DNA from: an uncultured Bacilli bacterium
GTDB lineage: Bacteria; Bacillota_I; Bacilli_A; RF39; UBA660
DNA: 5,801 bases
Assembly: GCA_944372725.1 (NCBI GenBank)
Contig: CALWAA010000160.1
Span: 1 to 5,801, forward strand
Direction of reading: 5' to 3'
The first letter of the stretch is position 1. Each line of letters opens with the position of its first letter. A program made the translations under genes and the position numbers. Below the pieces are notes generated by a model. It was not told where the DNA came from and did not search any database. It saw only the letters and a program-made list of their open reading frames with translations. Positions 1-4,930 of this stretch are shown here, piece after piece.

Positions 1-629
1 TTATTGACTACAAATTGGTCGCATTGATTATCTCTCGCTGGCTGACATTCGATATAGAAATTATCTAGGCCAAAAATATCAATCAATCTCTTTACTTCTA
101 AATCAGCCTTGTCAATATTATTCGCCAAAAGAAGTTTATCCAACCTGCTTCCAAGACATGCTGTACTACCTACAACATGACCTTGGTTTGGTCTGATAAT
201 TTCTTCTAAGTCAGAATAATATGTTGGCCTACGGAATATTCGCCCTTGCCTCCATGCACGTTGCCATGCTCTAGTAGACAATTCTCTTAATTGCTTATGC
301 CCCTCAGTGTCAAGAGCAAGAAGAATAAAGTGATAATAGGGGTAGGTGTTGTGCGTTTCTCTATTTTCTAAATCCTCTGATTCTTCCATGAGATAAATTT
401 CATTACCCAACCCTAACACAAAAGGACGGTCACGAGGCATCTGTTCATAATATTTTAATGCTTGAATATGACTTGAAATTCCCTCGTGTTCTGTAATTAC
501 AACCCCAGACAACCCCAAATCATAGGCCCTTTGGATTACATTTTGGACAGAACACAATACGTCAGGAAAGCCAAGTAAAGCATTAGAATAAGATGAATGA
601 TTGTGAATATTGAAATAAGAATCAATCAA
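1..629 (-). CDS. dnaE: DNA polymerase III alpha chain, N-terminal PHP domain (partial, runs off left edge)
   Basis: This is the first 209 residues of a bacterial-type replicative DNA polymerase (C family), continuing beyond the window. The translation opens with the PHP-domain signature HNHSSYS (residues 9-15). It is followed by GLSGVVITEHEGIS (39-52), the counterpart of the usual TDHG motif, then GNEIYL (75-80), YHFILLAL (99-106), EGHKQLRELSTRAW (109-122), the GHVVGSTACLGSRL block (150-163) and DNFYIECQ (189-196). These occur in the order and spacing of DnaE/PolC-type alpha subunits. The start is TTG at 629-627: the nearest in-frame upstream codon set reaches a TGA six codons earlier without an ATG, and AAAGGAG lies nine bases upstream. 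The polymerase palm and fingers are outside the window, so activity and exact subfamily cannot be judged. Deviations from the family are TEHE for TDHG and GNE for GCE or GIE. It has its own promoter just upstream. The symbol is given by family resemblance only. Confidence 0.88.
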   Translation of the reverse strand, partial: MIDSYFNIHNHSSYSNALLGFPDVLCSVQNVIQRAYDLGLSGVVITEHEGISSHIQALKYYEQMPRDRPFVLGLGNEIYLMEESEDLENRETHNTYPYYHFILLALDTEGHKQLRELSTRAWQRAWRQGRIFRRPTYYSDLEEIIRPNQGHVVGSTACLGSRLDKLLLANNIDKADLEVKRLIDIFGLDNFYIECQPARDNQCDQFVVN

Positions 630-638
630 TGGACACCA

Positions 639-645
639 CTCCTTT
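639..645 (-). promoter_or_regulatory. Ribosome-binding site deciding the TTG start of the polymerase gene
   Basis: On the minus strand this reads AAAGGAG, a strong Shine-Dalgarno, with nine bases to the TTG at 629-627. No ATG or GTG in the same frame is available between this site and the upstream in-frame TGA, so the site supports the TTG start. It lies almost at the predicted 5' end of the RNA made from the promoter at 653-681. Confidence 0.75.
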
Positions 646-647
646 CA

Positions 648-668
648 ATGATAGTATACCACTATGAT
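648..668. promoter_or_regulatory. Imperfect palindrome over the -10 box, candidate operator
   Basis: On the minus strand the arms are ATCATAGT and ACTATCAT, separated by GGTAT. Seven of eight arm positions are complementary, and the inner five (ATAGT/ACTAT) pair perfectly. The dyad covers the -10 element of the polymerase promoter and the bases just downstream, where a bound repressor would block RNA polymerase. This is a sequence observation. That a regulator binds here is inference, and short AT-rich dyads also arise by chance. Confidence 0.4.
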
Positions 669-681
669 TGATTATTGTCAA
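653..681 (-). promoter_or_regulatory. Sigma-70/SigA-type promoter for the DNA polymerase gene
   Basis: The minus strand has TTGACA at 681-676, a spacer of exactly 17 bases (675-659) and TATACT at 658-653, eleven of twelve consensus positions. Transcription should begin near 646, giving a leader of only about 17 nt before the TTG start, with the ribosome-binding site nearly at the RNA 5' end. A second TTGACC lies immediately upstream of the -35. The promoter sits in an intergenic gap directly before the polymerase, so it probably gives that gene expression independent of the upstream operon. Confidence 0.82.
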
Positions 682-700
682 GGTCAAGAGCGATATTTGA

Positions 701-733
701 TTACTTTAAATTCCATATAAAAAGAACTTTCAT
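701..733 (-). CDS. Ten-residue mini-ORF with a very strong Shine-Dalgarno
   Basis: ATG at 733-731 is preceded by AAGGAGG (747-741) with a seven-base gap, the best ribosome-binding arrangement in this intergenic region. The peptide is MKVLFIWNLK and then TAA. No known peptide is recognised. It could be a translated leader peptide, a microprotein, or the remnant of a longer gene broken by a frameshift; a second short frame, MEFKVIKYRS, begins inside it in another register. It lies between the methyltransferase-like gene and the polymerase promoter. The site looks real as an initiation site; that the peptide has a function is unsupported. Confidence 0.35.
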   Translation of the reverse strand: MKVLFIWNLK

Positions 734-805
734 TTAATTTCCTCCTTCTTCAACTATCAGGATTTTTTCATAATTTCAAAACAATCACCTTGATATAATT
801 TAATA

Positions 806-1429
806 TTACTCATTCTTATTTGCCTCATAAAACGCCCAAGCAAATCCAGGTGGTGTCATTGCTCTGAATTCTGCATCTGTTTTTGGCCTTTCATGCCATT
901 GTAATTGAGGAATTTGTTCCCAAGCAGATTTGTGGAGAAAAGCGAAATTAGGCTTATCTCTTCCTTTGCGAGTATAGAGAGGCAATTTATTTGGCACATC
1001 TCTCCACCATTTGTATCTCTTCTTAGGAATATTAAATTTACCCCAAATATCTGTTGCTTTTGTCCAAGGGTCTCCGTATTCCCAAGGCTGAAATGTCATG
1101 GTGGGAGGTCCGAGAAAATCTCTAAGATGCCCTCTAGGATTTTCCAAAGCCCACCATTGACATTTTGTATTTTGAATAATATTCAAACAAGCATTGACAA
1201 TTTCCATACCAGCTTCAAAATCTCTGTCTCTATTTTCAGCAATACAGTTTAACACAGAGAATTCGGTACAAGGTGGAGCAGCTAAGATACCATATACTTC
1301 ATCAGGAGGAATATATGTTCTAACATCATACTCTGGCAAAGTAATAATTCTGACATCATATCCATTCAAGGCCCATGGTCTGCTCCAAGACCCTGTACCA
1401 CCACAAAGGTCAAGAATTATCTTGTTCAT
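806..1429 (-). CDS. Small DNA (cytosine-5) methyltransferase-like protein
   Basis: The 207-aa product has a Rossmann-type S-adenosylmethionine-binding start, IILDLCGGTGSWSRPW (residues 4-19, with the CGGTG loop). A GYDVRIITLP segment (23-32) and DVRTY (35-39) follow. The AAPPCTEFS motif (50-58) contains Pro-Pro-Cys, matching the catalytic Cys motif of C5-methyltransferases, and WALENPRG (93-100) corresponds to their ENV motif. This protein is much shorter than typical C5-methyltransferases, and I see no clear target-recognition domain. The C-terminal half is rich in Trp and Pro (PWEYGDPWTKATDIWGKF). Similar short proteins are commonly annotated as phage DNA cytosine methyltransferases, and a role in protecting phage DNA from host restriction is plausible. 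The ATG at 1429 is chosen over an upstream in-frame TTG at 1450. It overlaps the 104-aa gene by 20 nt. No restriction endonuclease is visible nearby. Confidence 0.75.
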   Translation of the reverse strand: MNKIILDLCGGTGSWSRPWALNGYDVRIITLPEYDVRTYIPPDEVYGILAAPPCTEFSVLNCIAENRDRDFEAGMEIVNACLNIIQNTKCQWWALENPRGHLRDFLGPPTMTFQPWEYGDPWTKATDIWGKFNIPKKRYKWWRDVPNKLPLYTRKGRDKPNFAFLHKSAWEQIPQLQWHERPKTDAEFRAMTPPGFAWAFYEANKNE

Positions 1430-1724
1430 TTTCGCCCCAATCAATTTCAAAAGTATATTCCAATTTATTAATAAAATTTATATTATACCATCTATTAATT
1501 ATCTCTACTTTATAACCAAAAGATTTAATTTTATCTTCTACAATATTAACAGCCTCAGACATCCCAGTTTCGTCATACACAAAAAAAGAAGCATGAGTTT
1601 TTCCTTCTTTTACTGCAATTTGAATACAATTGTCTGCTCTACCCAAAAGAGATTTAATTAAATAATTAATTTGTTCTTTTAAATTCTTTTCGCTCATCTT
1701 TTTTGCTTCTTCGGCAGAAAGCAT
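1410..1724 (-). CDS. Hypothetical protein, 104 aa
   Basis: I do not recognise the family. The N-terminus (MLSAEEAKKMSEKNLKEQINYLIKS) should form a charged amphipathic helix. The rest alternates predicted beta strands and a helix (ASFFVYDE, then EAVNIVEDKIKSFGYKVEII), so a small soluble alpha/beta fold is likely. It ends with an acidic tail (EIDWGENEQDNS). The ATG at 1724 has AAGGA nine bases upstream, which favours it over the internal ATG at 1697, although it makes a 59-nt overlap with the preceding 148-aa gene. It also overlaps the next gene by 20 nt, so it is embedded in the operon and probably translationally coupled. There is no signal peptide or membrane segment. Function is unknown. 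Confidence 0.7.
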   Translation of the reverse strand: MLSAEEAKKMSEKNLKEQINYLIKSLLGRADNCIQIAVKEGKTHASFFVYDETGMSEAVNIVEDKIKSFGYKVEIINRWYNINFINKLEYTFEIDWGENEQDNS

Positions 1725-2112
1725 TTATCTCATTCCTTGCTTGATTTATTTCCTTAGTCGATTTTTCTTTTACATCTTCAATATCTTTTTGGACTTTTTC
1801 TAATAATTTAATAATGTCTTTATTTTGTTCTTTTTGGACTTTCTTCTTCTTTATTGTTTTTATAAAGTGTCTAAACTTAAATTCATCTATAAAATTAAAA
1901 CAATACCATATATTTAAATCTTTTCTTGATACAATTCCATTATAGATATAATGTTTTTGCCAAACATCTTCATTTAAAAAATACCAAGTAGACCAATCAG
2001 AGAATTTGATTTTTCGCCCTTTAGCTTTTCCAACATTGTCTCTATGATTAAATATTGACGCAAGAAGAATTGGCCCACCAATTATGATTAATAATGTAAC
2101 AACTGCTAACAT
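1666..2112 (-). CDS. Membrane-anchored coiled-coil protein, 148 aa, unknown function
   Basis: Residues 2-20 (LAVVTLLIIIGGPILLASI) form a strong hydrophobic segment, best read as a single N-terminal membrane anchor. An aromatic, mixed-charge middle follows (DWSTWYFLNEDVWQKHYIYNG, 39-59). From about residue 87 a Lys/Glu-rich stretch (KKKKVQKEQNKDIIKLLEKV onward to the RNEIN near 130) is predicted to be coiled coil. The start is two bases after the stop of the RecJ-like gene, with a GAGG some distance upstream, so translation is probably coupled. The last 20 residues are very basic and Cys-Arg rich, and they are encoded where the next gene overlaps in another frame; this end may not be the ancestral C-terminus. 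No family is recognised. A role in tethering something at the membrane is possible but unsupported. Confidence 0.68.
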   Translation of the reverse strand: MLAVVTLLIIIGGPILLASIFNHRDNVGKAKGRKIKFSDWSTWYFLNEDVWQKHYIYNGIVSRKDLNIWYCFNFIDEFKFRHFIKTIKKKKVQKEQNKDIIKLLEKVQKDIEDVKEKSTKEINQARNEINAFCRRSKKDERKEFKRTN

Positions 2113-2114
2113 AA

Positions 2115-3779
2115 TTAAAAAATATCCTCAAAAGTTTCTTCGTATTGTTCTACTTCAAAATTATCTACAATAGCTTTTGGATTTGTTTTCCCTTCCCAAG
2201 AATTCACACCCAATTTAACAATCATTTTTAAAGTAAATACTGGATATTGGGTTAATTCTTCAAGTTCTTCGTCACTACACTTAAACATCCAGAAATCCAC
2301 ATCGGATTTGGTGATTTTAACAGAATTATTCTTCTTCCCACAGAAGAATAATTCTTCTTTTTTCACATTTACCTCTACATAGAAAGTAGGAATAACAAGA
2401 ATATTTCCTCCACTGATTCCCCATAATTGAGGCCAATCTTCACAATCTTTACAAAGTTTTATTGTAATTTCAGAAGGTGTAATAATACCTGTAACATCAT
2501 AAGACGGGTCAATATCAAGATGTTTGTTTACCCATTTGACAAATCGTTTTAGATTTGCCTTTTTAATATCAATACCACAAGCAGATTCATGCCCCCGACA
2601 AATGGCTAATTTAGTTGTGTTAATTTGAGAAGCGACATCAACAGGGCTTCTTAAAGAACCAGTCCAAGTAGTTGGATTTAATTCTCTTAGTACAATACAA
2701 GGTTTATGATATCGAGACACCAGTTTGTTCGCCACAAGCCCAAGATAATTCTTTTCTTCTGCTTCGCCAAAAGTAACAACAATATTATCTTCAGAAGTAG
2801 AAACAATTTTTTTATCTAATTCTTCATATAATTCTTTTGTAATGTTAGATTGCTCTGTATGAGCTTCAGACGCTACTTTAATTGCTGCATCAATAGCAAT
2901 TTTCTCATCACTAACAAACCCAGCCAAAAGAGTTTTCTTTGTCAACATATCAAAGGAACGACATACAGCGTTGATTTTTGGGGCGAGATACATAGAGATG
3001 CAGTGGGGAGTAAATTCTTCTTTTCGCCCAAATTTATGCAACATTTCTTTGAGCATAGGATTGTTTATATGTTTATTCCCACAGAAAAGAAAAGCTCGAT
3101 TCTCAAGAGTGGTTAAATCTGATACATCTGACACAATACTAAAAGCAACTAAATCTCTAAATTTTGAGAATTCGTAAGCAGGCGCATATTTATCTCTATA
3201 TGCTTCAATAAATTTATATGTTACCCCTGTTCCAGTAAGAGAACGATTTTGGATATTATTTAAAGGGTTGTGTACATTAATAACAAAAGCATAATCATTC
3301 TTATCATAAAGATGGTGGTCTGTGATTAAAACTTCAATATTTGCTTCGTCCCATAGTCTCTTACATTGTTCCCAATCATTGCTTCCGGCATCTGGAACCC
3401 AAACCATATCAACTTGGCTATCAATGATTTGTTGCACAATATTATCGTCTTCAGAAAAAGTTAACCCATGTTGTTTCCCAGAATGAATAAACACAGGAAT
3501 TTCTTCCATACCCATATCTTGTAAAAAACGATAGGCAATTGTAGCAGACATTACACCATCTGCATCGGAATCTTGAACAATACCAATTTTCCCTCCGCCG
3601 ACAATAATATCGCTTACCCTGTTTACTGCTTCTTTCATATTGGCATAACCCCAAGGATTATCAAAGTTATTAGGAGAGGGAGATAGATAATCTTTGGTGT
3701 TTTTAATACCTTTTGCTTTAAGATATTGTTGTAGAAAATTATTTGAATCAATATGTTCAATTAGTGGGTGTACCCTCAT
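2115..3779 (-). CDS. recJ: RecJ-like single-stranded-DNA-specific exonuclease (DHH/DHHA1 family)
   Basis: The 554-aa protein carries the ordered motifs of RecJ-type DHH phosphoesterases. These are IVQDSDADG (metal-binding D70, D72, D74), WVPDAGS (D130), LITDHH (154-156), the NPLNN/LTGTGVTYKF block and DLVAFSIVSDVSDLT (D218). It then has KINAVCRSF, a DHHA1 region with GSLRS (374-378) and RGHESACG (395-402), and a beta-rich C-terminal region in the position of the RecJ OB fold. RecJ enzymes degrade single-stranded DNA 5' to 3' and serve recombination and repair; here a role in phage replication or recombination is inferred. It is close in length to bacterial RecJ. Motif II has Asp-Ala-Gly rather than Asp-Cys-Gly, and the usual GGH is RGH. 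The C-terminus is acidic and ends in Phe (EETFEDIF). The ATG at 3779 overlaps the upstream stop as ATGA; a GTG four codons earlier is less likely. Confidence 0.88.
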   Translation of the reverse strand: MRVHPLIEHIDSNNFLQQYLKAKGIKNTKDYLSPSPNNFDNPWGYANMKEAVNRVSDIIVGGGKIGIVQDSDADGVMSATIAYRFLQDMGMEEIPVFIHSGKQHGLTFSEDDNIVQQIIDSQVDMVWVPDAGSNDWEQCKRLWDEANIEVLITDHHLYDKNDYAFVINVHNPLNNIQNRSLTGTGVTYKFIEAYRDKYAPAYEFSKFRDLVAFSIVSDVSDLTTLENRAFLFCGNKHINNPMLKEMLHKFGRKEEFTPHCISMYLAPKINAVCRSFDMLTKKTLLAGFVSDEKIAIDAAIKVASEAHTEQSNITKELYEELDKKIVSTSEDNIVVTFGEAEEKNYLGLVANKLVSRYHKPCIVLRELNPTTWTGSLRSPVDVASQINTTKLAICRGHESACGIDIKKANLKRFVKWVNKHLDIDPSYDVTGIITPSEITIKLCKDCEDWPQLWGISGGNILVIPTFYVEVNVKKEELFFCGKKNNSVKITKSDVDFWMFKCSDEELEELTQYPVFTLKMIVKLGVNSWEGKTNPKAIVDNFEVEQYEETFEDIF

Positions 3780-4543
3780 TCTTCCACCCACTTATCAAAA
3801 TATTCTGTATAATCACCGACATTAATGACATGAAACCCAGTTAAGTGATGAAAATTTTCATATGCTTTTTCATTTTCCCCATTATTCCCTCCCGGAAAAC
3901 CTACCCAAACATTATCTTCAAAAACATGAATAAAGCTATCTTTGAATCCATCTAAAACTTCTACTTTTGTCCCGGCAGGAATCTTTTGAATAGCATAATT
4001 CCCACGGTTATATATTGCATAATTTTTACGGAGTTTTGTTCCAGGAGTTAAATCTTCTCCATGCGCACAAGGAACCCAATGACCCTGCTTTTTCTTTTCC
4101 CTAATAATAAAAGGGCGGCCCTTCTGTCCTCGCCCATATCCAGAACGGTATACAGTAGCAACCAGGCGCTTAACATCTTCAATAGGCATATAATAATCAA
4201 TAGATTTTGTTTCGTAATCACTCATAGTTACACGAGTCATACTTCCATTGTAATCAATGCCCATCTTTTGCATCTTAGGCTTGAGCATATTATAAATTTC
4301 ATCATTAGTCATTTCAGGGTTTTGATTTTTGGTATATTCTGGGTCAAGAACAACCCAATCTTCTTCTACCCAAACAAAGCTATTACTGTCATTACTATTT
4401 TTTATAATAACTTCATAAACAAGGAATCCATCATAATCATCTGGCTCAACATAAGCTACCCTTCCTTTTTCCTCGTTAAAACACAAAAGCCTAAAATCGG
4501 GGTTTTTAATAATTACTTTATCTCCTACTTTGAATTTTCTCAT
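3776..4543 (-). CDS. Hypothetical protein, 255 aa, with SH3/KOW-like beta segments
   Basis: I cannot assign a function. The N-terminus (FKVGDKVIIKNPDFRL, residues 4-19, then GRVAYVEPDDYDGFLVYEV and FVWVEEDWVVLDPEY) has the Gly-Asp-Lys-Val turn and strand pattern of KOW or SH3-like barrels. The middle (78-130) is predicted mainly helical (MTNDEIYNMLKPKMQKMG, then MPIEDVKRLVATVYRSG). The C-terminal part (155-245) has a second SH3-like stretch, IPAGTKVEVLDGFKDSFIHV followed by NVWVGFP, and two His residues in ENFHHLTGFHVI. There is no signal peptide or membrane segment. The start is clear: ATG 4543-4541 with AAAGGAGG nine bases upstream. It is the first gene after the embedded promoter and overlaps the RecJ-like gene by 4 nt, so it probably heads the operon. 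A nucleic-acid-binding role would suit the barrel folds and context but is speculative. Confidence 0.72.
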   Translation of the reverse strand: MRKFKVGDKVIIKNPDFRLLCFNEEKGRVAYVEPDDYDGFLVYEVIIKNSNDSNSFVWVEEDWVVLDPEYTKNQNPEMTNDEIYNMLKPKMQKMGIDYNGSMTRVTMSDYETKSIDYYMPIEDVKRLVATVYRSGYGRGQKGRPFIIREKKKQGHWVPCAHGEDLTPGTKLRKNYAIYNRGNYAIQKIPAGTKVEVLDGFKDSFIHVFEDNVWVGFPGGNNGENEKAYENFHHLTGFHVINVGDYTEYFDKWVEE

Positions 4544-4551
4544 AAAAGAAA

Positions 4552-4596
4552 ACCTCCTTTAATATGATACTTGGATTATATCATACTAAAGGAGGT
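4552..4596 (-). terminator. 18-bp inverted repeat with T-rich tail: candidate terminator and ribosome-site-sequestering hairpin
   Basis: On the minus strand the left arm ACCTCCTTTAGTATGATA (4596-4579) and right arm TATCATATTAAAGGAGGT (4569-4552) pair over 18 positions with one G-U, leaving a nine-base loop. TTTTCTTTT follows directly, as in an intrinsic terminator for RNA arriving from the endolysin/holin genes, which end at 4607. The right arm holds AAAGGAGG, the ribosome-binding site of the 255-aa gene; the left arm holds its exact complement CCTCCTTT. The folded RNA would therefore also hide that site. On the plus strand no T-tract follows, so it is directional. Whether it terminates, blocks translation, or both is inference. 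Confidence 0.7.
4553..4560 (-). promoter_or_regulatory. Consensus ribosome-binding site of the 255-aa gene, inside the hairpin arm
   Basis: This reads AAAGGAGG on the minus strand, nine bases before ATG 4543-4541. It is extremely close to the anti-Shine-Dalgarno complement and fixes the start. Its exact complement sits at 4588-4595 on the same strand, so accessibility depends on whether the transcript includes that upstream arm. Confidence 0.85.
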
Positions 4597-4603
4597 CTGT
4601 CAA
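4575..4603 (-). promoter_or_regulatory. Perfect-consensus sigma-70/SigA promoter of the DNA-metabolism operon
   Basis: The minus strand has TTGACA at 4603-4598, a 17-base spacer (4597-4581) and TATAAT at 4580-4575, twelve of twelve consensus positions. Initiation near 4568 gives a leader of about 25 nt before the 255-aa gene. The spacer contains nearly all of the left hairpin arm, so RNA begun here keeps only the right arm and cannot form the hairpin. The promoter lies directly after the holin-like stop codon and probably drives the genes from 4543 leftwards. A promoter this close to consensus is expected to be recognised by the host vegetative polymerase, fitting early expression. Confidence 0.88.
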
Positions 4604-4606
4604 GTG

Positions 4607-4930
4607 TTAAATTGGTGGAGATGTTGAATTATTATCTTCTTCTGTTATAAAATTTTTAGCTTTTGCTGCTTCAAAGGTGATGCCACCTTCTGAATGGTCG
4701 GATTTAGCCAAGGCAAAATAATTTGTCGCTCCTGCACCTATTACCACTTCAGCAACACCTACGGCAGCGGTAAGCCACGCAGCAGTCGCAGTATATCCAC
4801 CTTTAATACAAAGATACATAAGTACAAAACATTCTTGTACAATTAAGAAACCCAATAGAATAACCAATAGAGCAATGATTTTATGCCATTCTACTTTTTT
4901 CTTTTTTTTCTTCTGTAATCTTTTACCCAT
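4607..4930 (-). CDS. Small two-helix membrane protein, probable holin-like
   Basis: The 107-aa product begins with a strongly basic stretch (MGKRLQKKKKKK, residues 1-12). Two hydrophobic segments follow: about 18-42 (IIALLVILLGFLIVQECFVL onward) and about 48-72 (rich in Ala, Gly and Val). The tail is hydrophilic and acidic (KNFITEEDNNSTSPPI). Size, two membrane spans and position next to an amidase endolysin fit a holin or accessory lysis membrane protein, which would form lesions in the cytoplasmic membrane and release the endolysin. No specific holin family is recognised, and the partial membrane protein upstream of the endolysin is an alternative holin. The ATG at 4930 overlaps the endolysin stop by 8 nt; an in-frame TTG at 4954 is less likely. 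The Lys run contains an A AAA AAG slippery heptamer. Confidence 0.66.
   Translation of the reverse strand: MGKRLQKKKKKKVEWHKIIALLVILLGFLIVQECFVLMYLCIKGGYTATAAWLTAAVGVAEVVIGAGATNYFALAKSDHSEGGITFEAAKAKNFITEEDNNSTSPPI

Noticed and set aside
630..805. Possible intrinsic terminator after the methyltransferase-like gene.
   Set aside because: I found no stem longer than a few pairs followed by a T-tract in this gap.
1475..1490. Extended -10-like sequence TGGTATAAT on the minus strand inside the 104-aa gene, upstream of the methyltransferase-like gene.
   Set aside because: No acceptable -35 at 16-18 bases and it lies within AT-rich coding sequence, so it is probably coincidental.
905..1661. Plus-strand open frames of 115 and 155 codons opposite the methyltransferase-like and 104-aa genes.
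   Set aside because: They are antisense to recognisable minus-strand coding sequence, lack good ribosome-binding sites and encode no recognisable motifs.
4280..4320. CTGAAA-N17-TATAAT on the minus strand inside the 255-aa gene.
   Set aside because: The -35 matches only 4 of 6 positions and it lies fully within a coding region with no gene boundary nearby.
2850..4567. Plus-strand frames of 88, 68 and 168 codons and a minus-strand 67-codon frame within the RecJ-like and 255-aa genes.
   Set aside because: All overlap strongly supported coding sequence in other frames, and their peptides have no domain-like features.
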